Shown here one piece after another: positions 27,384 to 36,584 of a stretch of 64,000 nt of DNA. The notes under the pieces were generated by a model, which ran no database searches, was not told the origin of the DNA, and saw nothing but the letters and a program-made list of their open reading frames with translations. Within the stretch, counting starts at the first letter, position 1, and each line of letters starts with the position of its first letter. This stretch comes from Labilithrix sp. Lineage in GTDB: Bacteria > Myxococcota_A > Polyangia > Polyangiales > Polyangiaceae. The stretch lies in NCBI GenBank assembly GCA_019637225.1, contig JAHBWC010000004.1, positions 1-64,000 on the forward strand, in the 5' to 3' direction. A program made the position numbers and the translations under genes.

Positions 27384-28094
27384 TTGCCTCCGCGCTTCAA
27401 TCGAGCGGTTCGATGGGCGGTCGTCGCCGCGGTGCTCGCGTTCGCACCGCGGGCGACCGCGGGCGTCGTCGCCGACCGCGTCGTCGTTCGCTACGTGACG
27501 CCGGAGACGGGGGGCGCCGCGCGTCCGCGCTTCTTCACGGAGCGTGAGCTCGCGTTCTTCGCGCGCGTCGAGGCGCTGCTCGAGCAGACGCCGCTCGAGC
27601 CGAACGAGTATCCGGAGCGCTACGTCCGGTCGGCGATCGATCGCCTCGTCGCTCGCTCGATGCTCGCGAGCCTGATGATCCAGCGCGGCGTCGAGCCGCC
27701 CGAGCTGCCGCGGCTCACGCTCGAGGCTCGCGCCGAGCTCGAGGCCCGCCTCGGCGGGGCGCACGTCCTCGCCGACACGATGAAGAAGGAGGGGATCGAG
27801 GACGAAGAGCTCCTCTCGTTCCTTCGCGACGAGGTGCGGGCCATCTACTACGTCGATCGGGCGATCGCGCCGATCCTCGCCGTCACCGAGGACTCGCTCC
27901 GCGAGGCGTACCGCTCGGCGCTCCACCCGTTTCGCGGCGCGAAGTTCGACGACGTGCGCGGCAAGCTGCGACGCTGGCTGGTCACGGAGCGGCTGCGCGC
28001 GGCGGAGCTCGAGTTCCTCCAGGGCGCGCGCGCGCGCATCAAGATCACGACCGTCCGCGCGGCCGACCTCGGCGGGAGCGGGCCCGAGCGATGA
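27384..28094 (+). CDS. periplasmic protein resembling a SurA-type N-terminal domain
   Basis: 236 residues from TTG 27384; no ATG is in frame nearby. The signal peptide (WAVVAAVLAFAPRATAG) is followed by an all-helical region with TERELAFFARVEALL, AIDRLVARSMLASLMIQRG and ELLSFLRDEVRAIYYVDRAI, then TEDSLREAYRS. This order of helices, ending in an acidic linker plus (R)xxxxR and WLVTERLR, is like the chaperone lobe of SurA-type foldases, but there is no parvulin domain. It ends in ATGA, sharing four bases with the start of the cation transporter gene. Confidence 0.6.
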   Translation: MPPRFNRAVRWAVVAAVLAFAPRATAGVVADRVVVRYVTPETGGAARPRFFTERELAFFARVEALLEQTPLEPNEYPERYVRSAIDRLVARSMLASLMIQRGVEPPELPRLTLEARAELEARLGGAHVLADTMKKEGIEDEELLSFLRDEVRAIYYVDRAIAPILAVTEDSLREAYRSALHPFRGAKFDDVRGKLRRWLVTERLRAAELEFLQGARARIKITTVRAADLGGSGPER

Positions 28095-29149
28095 GCGCGG
28101 CGGGCGGCGCGGACAGCAAGAAGGTCGTCGTCGCGGCGCTCGCCGGTAACCTCGCGATCGCGGCGTGCAAGTTCGGCGCGGCGTTCCTGTCGGGCTCGAC
28201 CGCGACGCTGGCCGAGGCCGTCCACTCGCTCGCCGACACGGGCAACCAAGGCCTCTTGCTCATCGGGATGCGCCTCGCGGCGAAGCCGCCGGACGCGCGC
28301 TTTCCGTTCGGCCGCTCGGGCGAGAAGTACTTCTGGCCGTTCGTCGTCGCGCTGATGCTCTTCTCGGTCGGCGGCGCGTTCGCGGTCTACGACGGCATCG
28401 AGCACGCGCTGCACCCGAAGGTGGAGCACGGCTCGCGCTGGTGGAGCTACGGCGTGCTCGGCGTGTCGCTCGCGTTCGAGGCGATGAGCTTCCGCGTGGC
28501 GTGGGGTGAGTTCAAGGTCCTCGCGAAGGGGCGCCACTGGCTGACCGCGGTGCGCGAGGCGCGCGATCCGACGATCCCGCTCGTCCTCGCCGAGGACACG
28601 ACGGCGCTCATCGGCCTCGCCATCGCGTTCACCGCGGTGCTCGCGAGCGACCTCACCGGCCAACCCATCTGGGATCCGATCGGGAGCATCTGCATCGGCC
28701 TGCTCCTCGCCGTGGTCGCCATCTCGCTGGCGCGGCTCACGCACACGCTGATCATCGGCGCGTCGGCGGATCCCGAGGACGAGGGGCAGGCGCTCGAGAT
28801 CACCGAGGGCGTCGACGGCGTCGAGAAGGTGACGCAGCTGCTCACGTTCCACGTCGGCCCCGACGTCGCGATCCTCTCGATGAAGATCGGCTTCCGCAAG
28901 GGGATGGTCGTCGAGGAGGTCGAGCAGACGATCAACGAGATCGAGCGCCGCGTCCGCGCCGAGATGAGCACGATGCGGAAGATCTTCATCGAGGTCGACG
29001 CCCACGGCGACGGCCGCGGGCTCGAGCGCGCGCGCGCGGCGTGGGCGAAGCGAAAGCTCGAGGACGAGGCGAAGTACGCGGCGGGGCCGGGGAGCGGCGA
29101 CGGCGACGGCGGCGGGAAGGCCAAGGCGAAGACCGAGGCGGCCGAGTGA
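28091..29149 (+). CDS. cation diffusion facilitator family transporter (ZnT9-like)
   Basis: 352 residues, five to six membrane helices in the first 230, a cytoplasmic ferredoxin-like domain (about 235-320) and a charged Gly/Lys tail. The TM2 metal site HSLAD is intact (His45, Asp49). The TM5 site is different: LAEDTTALIGL has Glu167-Asp168 but lacks the second acidic residue of the usual HxxxD, as in SLC30A9-type members. It should exchange Zn(II) or a similar cation for protons, but the altered site leaves ion choice open. ATGA overlap with the gene before it and a GTGA overlap with the gene after it make a translationally coupled trio. Confidence 0.88.
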   Translation: MSAAGGADSKKVVVAALAGNLAIAACKFGAAFLSGSTATLAEAVHSLADTGNQGLLLIGMRLAAKPPDARFPFGRSGEKYFWPFVVALMLFSVGGAFAVYDGIEHALHPKVEHGSRWWSYGVLGVSLAFEAMSFRVAWGEFKVLAKGRHWLTAVREARDPTIPLVLAEDTTALIGLAIAFTAVLASDLTGQPIWDPIGSICIGLLLAVVAISLARLTHTLIIGASADPEDEGQALEITEGVDGVEKVTQLLTFHVGPDVAILSMKIGFRKGMVVEEVEQTINEIERRVRAEMSTMRKIFIEVDAHGDGRGLERARAAWAKRKLEDEAKYAAGPGSGDGDGGGKAKAKTEAAE

Positions 29150-30216
29150 CGTCGCCCCCGATCGGGGAGCTCCTCGCTCGCGTGCCCGGCGCGCGGTGGA
29201 CGCTCGCCCTCGTCGTGCTCGCGATCGTCGCGACGTTCTTGCCTGCGCGCGCCGCGACCGAGCGAGGCGCTCACAGAGAAGGCGGCGCGAGCCCGCCCTC
29301 GGCCCGGATCGGGCTCGTCTTCGACGTCGGCGGCCGCGGGGACAAGAGCTTCAACGACGCCGCCTTCGCGGGGGTGTCGCGGGCCGAGCGCGAGCTCGGC
29401 GTCGAGGCGAGCTACCTCGAGCCCTCGAGCACCGAGGACCGCGAGGCGGCGCTGCGCCTCTTCGCCGCGCGCGGGCTCGATCTCGTGATCGGCGTCGGGT
29501 TCATCTTCTCGAGCGACATCGAGGAGGTCGCGCGCGCCTACCCGAACGTGCGCTTCGCCGGGGTCGACTTCGCGCCGGGGCCGAACGGCATCCCGCCGAA
29601 CGTCGCGGCGCTCGCGTTCCGCGAGGAAGAGGGCTCGTTCCTCGTCGGCGCCGTGGCGGGCCTCATGACGAAGACGAAGCACGTCGGCTTCGTCGGCGGC
29701 ATGACCGGCCCGCTGATCCGCAAGTTCGAGGCGGGCTACGTCGCCGGCGTCGAGGCGGCGTGCGCGACGTGTGTGGTCCACGCCGCCTACGCAGGCACGA
29801 CGCCCGACGCCTTCCGCGACCCTGCGAAAGGCAAGGCGCTCGCCAACGCGCAGATCGCCTCGGGGAGCGACGTCATCTACCACGCGTCCGGATCGACCGG
29901 TCACGGGGTCTTCGAGGCCGCCGCGGACGCGAAGGCGCTCGCGATCGGCGTCGACGCGGATCAGCACGACGAGATGCCGGGCACGGTCGTGACCAGCATG
30001 ATCAAGCGCGCCGACATCGCCGTCTTCGACATGGTCCGCGCCGTGCTCGAGGGGAAATTCAGCGGCGGGAGCAAGGTCTTCGGGCTCGCCGACGACGGCG
30101 TCGACTACGTGCGCGAGGGGCCTCACGCCGCCGGGATCCCCGAGGACGTCAAGGCGAAGGTCGAGGCGCTCCGCGCCGCCGTCGTCGCCGGTCGCGTGAT
30201 CGTCCCGTCGCGTTGA
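29146..30216 (+). CDS. BMP family (PnrA/Med-like) substrate-binding protein
   Basis: 356 residues from GTG 29146, which overlaps the stop of the transporter gene. An N-terminal helix (TLALVVLAIVATFLPARA) is a signal peptide or anchor; there is no lipobox Cys. The body is the BMP fold: RIGLVFDVGGRGDKSFNDAAFAGV, VIGVGFIFSSDIEEVA, FAGVDFAP, GFVGGMTGPLIRKFEAGY, IYHASGSTGHGVFEAA and VDADQHDEMPG. Members bind nucleosides and feed ABC importers (BmpDEFG/RnsABCD). No permease or ATPase is nearby, so it may act as a sensor or share a distant transporter. Confidence 0.88.
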   Translation: MTSPPIGELLARVPGARWTLALVVLAIVATFLPARAATERGAHREGGASPPSARIGLVFDVGGRGDKSFNDAAFAGVSRAERELGVEASYLEPSSTEDREAALRLFAARGLDLVIGVGFIFSSDIEEVARAYPNVRFAGVDFAPGPNGIPPNVAALAFREEEGSFLVGAVAGLMTKTKHVGFVGGMTGPLIRKFEAGYVAGVEAACATCVVHAAYAGTTPDAFRDPAKGKALANAQIASGSDVIYHASGSTGHGVFEAAADAKALAIGVDADQHDEMPGTVVTSMIKRADIAVFDMVRAVLEGKFSGGSKVFGLADDGVDYVREGPHAAGIPEDVKAKVEALRAAVVAGRVIVPSR

Positions 30217-30300
30217 CGCGCTCGAGCGGATCGCCCGTGACCCTTCCGCTGCCGGAGGCCCTCGTTTAGGGTAGCGGGCCACGATCGGGAAGGAGCATCG

Positions 30301-31941
30301 ATGGCGTTCGTTCACGGAGGTCGACTCGTCGCGCAGGCGCTCAAGCGCCACGGCACGACCCATCTCTTCACGCTCTGCGGCGGGCACATTCAGGCGATCT
30401 ACGACGGCTGCCTCGACGAGGGCATCCGGGTGGTCGACGTGCGCCACGAGCAGACCGCCGGCCACGCCGCGGACGGCTACGCGCGCGTGACGGGGCGCCC
30501 CGGCGTCTGCGCCGTGACGGCGGGGCCGGGCGTCACCGACGTCGTCACCGCGGTCGCGAACGCGCAGCGGGCGCAGGTGCCGCTCGTGTGCATCGGCGGC
30601 GCGGGGCCGAAGGTGCTCTGCGACATGGGCTCGCTCCAGGACATGGACCACGTCGCGTTGATGCGGCCGATCACGAAGTGGAGCGTCCAGGTCCCCGAGA
30701 CGCGCCGCATCGCGGAGTACATCGACGCGGCGTTCCGCGTCGCCCAGGCGAACGTGCCGGGGCCCGTGTTCCTCGAGATGCCGCTCGACCTCCTCATGAA
30801 CATGCACGACGACGCGGACCTCCCCGCGACGCGGCCGCTCGACGAGCCGCCGCGCCCCGCCGGCGATCCGCGGCTCGTCGCGCGCGCCGCCGAGCTCTTG
30901 GCGGGCGCCGAGCGCCCGTGCTTCTTGGTCGGCTCGCAGCTTCGCTGGTCGCCGGCGCGGGAGCGCCTCGCGGCGGTGCTCGAGCGCTTCGGCGCGCCGG
31001 TGTTCCTCAACGGCATGGCGCGCGGGACGCTCCCGCACGCGCACCCGCTGCTCTTCAGCCGCTCGCGTCGCTTCGCGCTGTCGCAGGCCGACGTCGTGTT
31101 CGTGCTCGGCACGCCGTTCGACTTCCGCGTCGACTACGGCCGCTCGCCGACCTGGAACGAGGGCGCGAAGATCGTGCAGATCGACCTCGACGGCGCCGAG
31201 CTCGGCCGAAACCGCCGCGTCGAGGTCCCGATCCACGCCGACGGCGGCCTCGTCCTCGAGCAGCTCGCGCGCGAGCTCGGAGAGACGAAGCCGGCCTTCG
31301 AGGCCTGGGTGGGCGCCGTCCGCGCGGACGAGGACAAGCGCCGCGCGAAGATGCAGCTCGAGATCGACTCGAACGACTCGCCGCCGAACCCGCTGCGGGT
31401 CTGCGCCGAGCTCGGCAAGCGCCTCGGGCCGAACGACGTCGTCATCGGCGACGGAGGCGACTTCGTCGCCACGGCGGCGTACGTCCTCAAGCTCCAGCAG
31501 CCGCAGCTCTGGATGGATCCGGGCCCGCTCGGGACGCTCGGCGTCGGGCCCGGCTACGCCATGGCGGCCAAGCTCGCCCGGCCGGACGCGAACGTCGTGC
31601 TCGTCTACGGCGACGGCAGCTTCGGTCTCCACGGCATCGAGTTCGAGGCGATGGCGCGCCAGGACATCCCGGTCATCGCGCTGATCGGCAACGACGCGGG
31701 CTGGACCCAGATCCGCCGCGGTCAGGTCGACATCTACGGGCCCGAGCGCGCCGTGGCGACGGCGCTCGAGTACACCCGCTACGAGAAGATCGTCGAGGCC
31801 TGCGGCGGTCGCGGCTTCTGGGTCGAGAAGATCGAGGAGCTCGGGCCGGCGCTGGACGAGGCGTTCGCGTGCAAGAAGCCCGCGTGTATCAACGTGAAGA
31901 TCGCGAAGAGCGATTTCCGCAAGGGCGCCATCAGCGTCTGA
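30301..31941 (+). CDS. ThDP-dependent enzyme, acetolactate synthase / 2-hydroxyacyl-CoA lyase family
   Basis: 546 residues; ATG 30301 has AAGGAG five bases before it. Three ThDP-enzyme domains: PYR (about 1-165) with the catalytic Glu50 in VRHEQTAGHAADGYAR, central (about 190-330), and PP (about 365-530) with the ThDP/Mg motif GDGSFG to GNDAGWTQIRRGQ. TWNEG and LYSRSRRFALSQAD-like regions fit the family. The annotation acetolactate synthase is usual for these, but no regulatory subunit gene is present and the sequence around the active site is equally like oxalyl-CoA decarboxylase/2-hydroxyacyl-CoA lyase. Thus carboligation or C-C cleavage; substrate open. Confidence 0.85.
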   Translation: MAFVHGGRLVAQALKRHGTTHLFTLCGGHIQAIYDGCLDEGIRVVDVRHEQTAGHAADGYARVTGRPGVCAVTAGPGVTDVVTAVANAQRAQVPLVCIGGAGPKVLCDMGSLQDMDHVALMRPITKWSVQVPETRRIAEYIDAAFRVAQANVPGPVFLEMPLDLLMNMHDDADLPATRPLDEPPRPAGDPRLVARAAELLAGAERPCFLVGSQLRWSPARERLAAVLERFGAPVFLNGMARGTLPHAHPLLFSRSRRFALSQADVVFVLGTPFDFRVDYGRSPTWNEGAKIVQIDLDGAELGRNRRVEVPIHADGGLVLEQLARELGETKPAFEAWVGAVRADEDKRRAKMQLEIDSNDSPPNPLRVCAELGKRLGPNDVVIGDGGDFVATAAYVLKLQQPQLWMDPGPLGTLGVGPGYAMAAKLARPDANVVLVYGDGSFGLHGIEFEAMARQDIPVIALIGNDAGWTQIRRGQVDIYGPERAVATALEYTRYEKIVEACGGRGFWVEKIEELGPALDEAFACKKPACINVKIAKSDFRKGAISV

Positions 31942-32065
31942 GCCTCGGCGCCCCGGAGCGGACAAACCGAAAGGGACCGCATCGATCGGGGCTTCTCGCC
32001 TCGCGCGACTTGCTGTTTCATCGACTGTCGGCGGTTCGTTCGCACGGACGACAGAGGGAGCTCCC

Positions 32066-32524
32066 ATGACGATTCAAGCGTTTCTTCCCATCGGCGCGAT
32101 CGCCGCGCAGGACCACGCCGACACGCTCCTCGAGCTCGCGTTCCTCGTCACGGCCGCCGACGGCCGCCTCGCCGCCGAGGAGGCGGCCGCGTTCCTGGAG
32201 CTCATGCAGCGCGTGCGCGGTCGGTCCGTGAGCGACGACGAGGTCGGCGCGATCTACACGCGCTTCACGCAGGCCCTCGACGGTGCGTCCTGCGCGGAGC
32301 GCGTGAAGGTCGTCGCGCCGAAGCTCCCGGCGGATCTGCGCGAGTCCGCGTTCCGCGTCGCGCTCGCGCTTGCGCTCATCGATCGCGACGCGAGCCCGCA
32401 CGAGGACGCGCTCATCGACGTCCTCTTCCACTCGCTCGAGCTCGACGTCGAGCGCGCCGAGGCCCTCGCGCGCGAGGTTCGGATCGCGCTCAGCCCGCCG
32501 CCGAACTCCGCCGCGCCGGTCTGA
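32066..32524 (+). CDS. TerB-like helical protein
   Basis: 152 residues, all-helical. LLELAFLVTAADGRLAAEEAAAFLELM and FRVALALALIDRDASPHEDALIDVLFHSLEL carry the TerB/DjlA-N pattern: two copies of a helix with an acidic Ca-binding-like turn (AADGRLAAEE and DRDASPHED). In tellurite-resistance and DnaJ-like proteins this domain binds metal or partners near membranes. Stand-alone members are of unknown role. Its last 35 bases overlap, on the opposite strand, the end of the stand-alone LysR domain gene. Confidence 0.75.
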   Translation: MTIQAFLPIGAIAAQDHADTLLELAFLVTAADGRLAAEEAAAFLELMQRVRGRSVSDDEVGAIYTRFTQALDGASCAERVKVVAPKLPADLRESAFRVALALALIDRDASPHEDALIDVLFHSLELDVERAEALAREVRIALSPPPNSAAPV

Positions 32525-32795
32525 CGCACGGACCCGCGGCGAAGGCGCGCGCCGCGTCGCCCGCGCGCTCGACGGCCTCGAGGATCGCGCGGGCGTGGTC
32601 GAGGAAGACCTCGCCGGGCGGCAAGAGCGTCATCCCGCGCGGCGTCCGCGCGAAGAGCGGCGTGCCGATCTCGTCCTCGAGCGCGCGGATCTGCCGGCTC
32701 ACCGGGGGCTGGGCGACGTGGAGGCGCTCTGCGGCGCGGCCGACGTGGCCCTCCTCGGCGACGGCGACGAAGTAGCGGATCTGGGCGAGGCTCAC
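32490..32795 (-). CDS. LysR-type DNA-binding domain only (truncated regulator)
   Basis: 101 residues from GTG 32795 (TGAGGAC directly upstream). Residues 1-60 are a textbook LysR winged helix: LAQIRYFVAVAEEGHVGRAAERLHVAQPPVSRQIRALEDEIG, with TPLFARTPRGMTLLPPGEVFLDHARAIL following. After residue 90 it ends with an Arg/Ser tail. A normal LysR protein has about 300 residues; the whole ligand-binding part is missing. The bases where it should be encode the TerB-like gene on the other strand, so this is not a frameshift. Either a decayed regulator or a small free DNA-binding protein. Its usual target, a divergent gene, would be map. Confidence 0.7.
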   Translation of the reverse strand: MSLAQIRYFVAVAEEGHVGRAAERLHVAQPPVSRQIRALEDEIGTPLFARTPRGMTLLPPGEVFLDHARAILEAVERAGDAARAFAAGPCVRPARRSSAAG

Positions 32796-32985
32796 GTCCT
32801 CAGCGTGCCGCGCTCCCGGCTCGGGGGCAAGTCGTCGCCGCAGGCGCCGGTCCCACAGCAGGAGCTTTTTCGTGTCGGATGATCCCTGCGCGACTCTCCT
32901 GTCGGGGTGGCGCCTTCGAGGCGCCGGGGCACCCGAGATCGAAACGGTATTGGACGCACGCACGTCGGCCGCGCATCGTCGCGTC

Positions 32986-33738
32986 ATGGCGATCGAGATC
33001 CTGAGCGCGCCCGAGATCGAGAGGATGCGCCGCGCGGGCCGGGCGGCGGCCGAGACCCTGGCGTTCGTGGGCGCGCGGATCCGTCCGGGCGTCACGACCG
33101 CCGAGATCGACCGGTGGGTTCGCGAGGACACGGCGCGGCGCGGCGGACGCCCGAGCCAGCTCGGCTACAAGGGTTTCCCGGCGGCCGTCTGCACGAGCAG
33201 AAACGAGGTCGTGTGCCACGGCATCCCGAGCGCGCGGGAGGTCCTCGCGGTTGGCGACATCGTCAACGTCGACGTCACCACCAACCTCGACGGCTACCAC
33301 GGCGACACCTCGGCGACGTTCATCGTCGGCGAAGCGAGCGACGACGCGCGGCGGCTCGTCGAGGTCGCGCGCCGTTGCCGGGACGCCGGCATCGCGGTGA
33401 TCCGCGAGGGCGCGCGCGTCGGCGACATCGGCGCTGCCATCGAGGAGCTCGCCCGCAAGGAGGGCGTGAGCGTCGTCACCGAGCTCGGCGGACATGGCAT
33501 CGGTCGGCGCATGCACGCCGATCCGCACGTCGCCCACACCGGCGCGCGCGGCGCCGGCCCTCGCCTGAAGGCCGGGATGGGCATCACCGTCGAGCCGATG
33601 GTCAACCTCGGACGCGCCGAGGTGCGCTTCCTCGACGACGACTGGACGGTGGTCACAGCCGACGGGAGTCTCTCGGCGCAGTGGGAGCACACGGTGATCG
33701 TGACGCGCGACGGCCACGAGATCATGACGGCGCTCTGA
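32986..33738 (+). CDS. map: methionine aminopeptidase, type I
   Basis: 250 residues from ATG 32986, full length. All metal ligands can be found: Asp in VNVDVTTNLDGYHGDTSATF (two), His in GGHGIGRRMH, Glu in TVEPMVN and Glu in QWEHTVIVT. CTSRNEVVCHGIP fits the type I signature. It removes the initiator Met from nascent proteins in the cytosol. It converges with mutS2 across 68 bases. A longer form starting upstream is possible but not needed. Confidence 0.97.
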   Translation: MAIEILSAPEIERMRRAGRAAAETLAFVGARIRPGVTTAEIDRWVREDTARRGGRPSQLGYKGFPAAVCTSRNEVVCHGIPSAREVLAVGDIVNVDVTTNLDGYHGDTSATFIVGEASDDARRLVEVARRCRDAGIAVIREGARVGDIGAAIEELARKEGVSVVTELGGHGIGRRMHADPHVAHTGARGAGPRLKAGMGITVEPMVNLGRAEVRFLDDDWTVVTADGSLSAQWEHTVIVTRDGHEIMTAL

Positions 33739-33806
33739 GGCCGCGCGGGCGCCGGTCCGGACGACGGCGCGCGTCGCCTTCGCGTCCGCGCCGCGTGCGC
33801 GGTCGC

Positions 33807-36257
33807 TCAGGAGAGCCAGGCGATGGTGACGCCGTCGCCGCCCTCGCCGGGGTTTCCGGCGCGGAAGTAGCGGACGTATGGGCTCGACTTGAGCTCGCGG
33901 CGGATCGCTTCCTTGAGCGCGCCGGTGCCGTGCCCGTGGAGGAGGAAGCAGACGCGACGCTCGTCGTTGATCGAGCGATCGAGGAACGAGACCGCCATCG
34001 AGAGCGCGTCGTCGGTCCGGAGGCCTCGGAGGTCGCACGTGTTGTCGGTCGTCTGCACCGCGACCTCGAGGCCCGCGGGATCGCCGCCGGGCTTCGCCGC
34101 GCTCGCCGCCTTGCGACGGTCGGGCTCGGGCGCGACCGCGCGGAGCTCGGACGGATCGACGACCAGCTTCAGCGGGCCCGCCTGCACGCGGACGGCGCCG
34201 TCGGTGAGCACCTCGAGGACGTCGGCTTCGGCGCGTACGCGCGCGACCCAGACGCGCGAGCCCTTCTTCAGCGCCGGCACCTCGACCGGGACGGAGATCG
34301 GCGGAGGCGTGGCGAGGAGCGACGGATCGAGCGCGCCGCCCACCGCGACCTGCGCGGCGACGCGATCGACGGCGGCCTGGGCCTCCTTCACGGAGGCGAC
34401 GTCGAGCTTCTTCGCGCGGAGCTTCGCTTGCGCCTCGCGGAGCTCCTCGCGCGCGCGCCTCACGGCGCCGAGGAGCGCCTCGGCCTCCTTGGAGACGTGG
34501 CGTTGCTCGCGGTCTTTCGCGGCGCGGAGCTCGACGTCGAGCGCGCGGCGCACGGCTTCGGCTTCGGCCTCGCGACGCTCGGCGTCGGCGCGCGCGAGCT
34601 CGAGGGCGGCGCGCTCGTCGTTCAGCTTCTTCACGACCGTCTCGAAGTGGACGTCCTCGCGCGAGAGGAAGCGCTCGGCGCGCTCGATCACGGTGCCGGG
34701 CAAGCCGAACTTGCGCGCGACCGCGAGCGCGCTCGAGCTGCCGGGAACGCCTCGCGCGAGGCGGAACGTCGGGCTCATCGTCGGGAGATCGAACCCCATG
34801 CTGGCGTTCTCGAAGCGAGCGTCGGCGAGGGCGAGCGCCTTGAGGCCCTCGTAGTGGGTCGTCACGACGACCGCGCCGCCGCGCGCGGTCAGCGAGTCGA
34901 GCATCCCGGCGGCGAGGGCCTCGCCCTCGCGCGGATCGGTCCCGCCGGCGAGCTCGTCGAGGAGGACGAGCGCGCCGGGCTGCGTGTCGTCGAGGATCCG
35001 CGCGAGGTTCCGCACGTGCGCGCTGAACGTCGAGAGGCTCTTGGTCAGGCTCTGGTCGTCGCCGACGTCGGTGAGGACGACCTCGAAGATCCCAACGACG
35101 CTGTCCGCCGCGCACGGGACCGGCAGGCCCGCGCGGACCATGAGCGCGACGAGGCCCATCGTCTTCAGCGCGACGGTCTTGCCGCCCGCGTTGGGGCCGC
35201 TCACCACCATCGCGCGCCGCGCCCCGATCGCGAGATCGCTCGGGACGACCGCCTCGAGCTGGACCTCGCCGGACGTCCCCGCGGCCGAAGCGGGCTCGGC
35301 GCTCTCGAGCAAGAGGAGCGGGTGGCGCGCCCGGCGTAGCTCGAGGCGCGCGTCGTCCGTGATCTCCGGATAGGCGAGGTGCAGATCCTCGGCGAGGCGC
35401 GCCGTCGCGGCGCGCACGTCGGCCCGCGCGAGCGCGTCGATCGCCGCGACGACGCTCGGGAGCGACTCGCCGATGCGGTCCGACAGCTTCGCGTAGATCG
35501 CCTGCTCTTCGCGCTGGACCTCGGCTTCGAGGACCTTCAGGCGATTGCCCATCGGGATGACGGCGCGCGGCTCGACGAAGAGCGTCGCACCGCTCGCGCT
35601 GGTCGCGTGGACGATGCCGGGGAAGCGCTCGTGCGCGTCCGAACGAACCGGGACGACGTAGCGGCCTTCGCGCTCGGTGATGAAGCGGTCTTGCAGGATC
35701 GCCTCGTACTTGGACATCAGGTCCTCGAGGCGAGAGAGCATGCGCTGGCGCGCGGCGTGGAACTCGCCGCGGAGCTCCTTGAGGCGCGGGCTCGCGCGAT
35801 CGGAGAGCGTACCGTCCGGATCGAACGCCGACGCGAGCTCGTCCGCGAGCGCGTCGAGCGTCGGATCGGTCGTGCAGGCGGCGTGCAGCGCAGGCACGCG
35901 CGAGCGGCGCGACCCGAGGAAGCGGCGGAGCGCGCGCGCGGCGCCGAGCGCCTTGCCGAGCTCGCGGATCTCCGGGGGAGCGAGGACGCCGGCGGCGCCG
36001 ACGCGGCCGACCGCGCTCGAGACGTCGCCGAGCGCGACCACCGGGAGAGGCTCGGCGGCGTCGAGCAGCGCGGTCGCCTCGCGCGCCTCGTCCATGAGCC
36101 GTCGCGACTCGGCGCGCGTCGCGGCGAACGGGAGCTCGTGCGCGAGCGCTCTTCCCATCTCGGAGACGCAGCGGGCGGCGAGCGCCTGGAGCACGCGATC
36201 GTACTCGAGGTCACTGCGTGTCTTGTCGGGGCAGGGATCGCGAAGCGTCTCGGTCAC
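33807..36257 (-). CDS. mutS2: endonuclease MutS2
   Basis: About 816 residues from GTG 36257; the frame is open to 36383, so a longer N-terminus (an ATG at 36326) is possible. I prefer 36257 because the family motif SDLEYDRVLQALAARC then begins about residue 14. MutS core, clamp and ATPase: Walker A SGPNAGGKTVALKT, STFSAHVRNLARIL, LLDELAGGTDPREG, TTHYEGLKALA. A coiled coil (about 510-620) and the C-terminal Smr nuclease domain (CDLRGLRTDDAL, LLHGHGTGALKEAIR) follow. No mismatch-recognition domain, so it suppresses recombination or acts at collided ribosomes rather than in classical mismatch repair. Confidence 0.95.
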   Translation of the reverse strand: MTETLRDPCPDKTRSDLEYDRVLQALAARCVSEMGRALAHELPFAATRAESRRLMDEAREATALLDAAEPLPVVALGDVSSAVGRVGAAGVLAPPEIRELGKALGAARALRRFLGSRRSRVPALHAACTTDPTLDALADELASAFDPDGTLSDRASPRLKELRGEFHAARQRMLSRLEDLMSKYEAILQDRFITEREGRYVVPVRSDAHERFPGIVHATSASGATLFVEPRAVIPMGNRLKVLEAEVQREEQAIYAKLSDRIGESLPSVVAAIDALARADVRAATARLAEDLHLAYPEITDDARLELRRARHPLLLLESAEPASAAGTSGEVQLEAVVPSDLAIGARRAMVVSGPNAGGKTVALKTMGLVALMVRAGLPVPCAADSVVGIFEVVLTDVGDDQSLTKSLSTFSAHVRNLARILDDTQPGALVLLDELAGGTDPREGEALAAGMLDSLTARGGAVVVTTHYEGLKALALADARFENASMGFDLPTMSPTFRLARGVPGSSSALAVARKFGLPGTVIERAERFLSREDVHFETVVKKLNDERAALELARADAERREAEAEAVRRALDVELRAAKDREQRHVSKEAEALLGAVRRAREELREAQAKLRAKKLDVASVKEAQAAVDRVAAQVAVGGALDPSLLATPPPISVPVEVPALKKGSRVWVARVRAEADVLEVLTDGAVRVQAGPLKLVVDPSELRAVAPEPDRRKAASAAKPGGDPAGLEVAVQTTDNTCDLRGLRTDDALSMAVSFLDRSINDERRVCFLLHGHGTGALKEAIRRELKSSPYVRYFRAGNPGEGGDGVTIAWLS

Positions 36258-36584
36258 GGCGAAGCGGTCTTTCGGACGGAAGATCGTCGAGCGGGCGCCG
36301 CGCGAAGCGCGTCGCGGGACACGCATGGTGATCACGCCGCCGCGTTCTTTCAAGAGGCGGATCGCGCTTCGCTTTTCGACCACGTCCGGGAGACGCTCGC
36401 GTCGAGCGGTGTAGCGAGCCGCGCGTTGGGGCGCGTCGCCGATCGCGTGGCGGTCGCGGCCGATCGCGTGGAGCGGGCGCGGAGAGGCACCGTGTCACGT
36501 CCTATCTAGAGGAATTCATGCAGGTTCGGATCGCGTGCCCCGAACGGTTTGCGCAGCAGCAGGGCCAGCCGTATGTAAGGCGCC

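Noticed and set aside
30301-31941. Firm call as acetolactate synthase (ilvB)
   Set aside because: No small subunit gene and no neighbouring branched-chain amino acid genes; family has many other activities.
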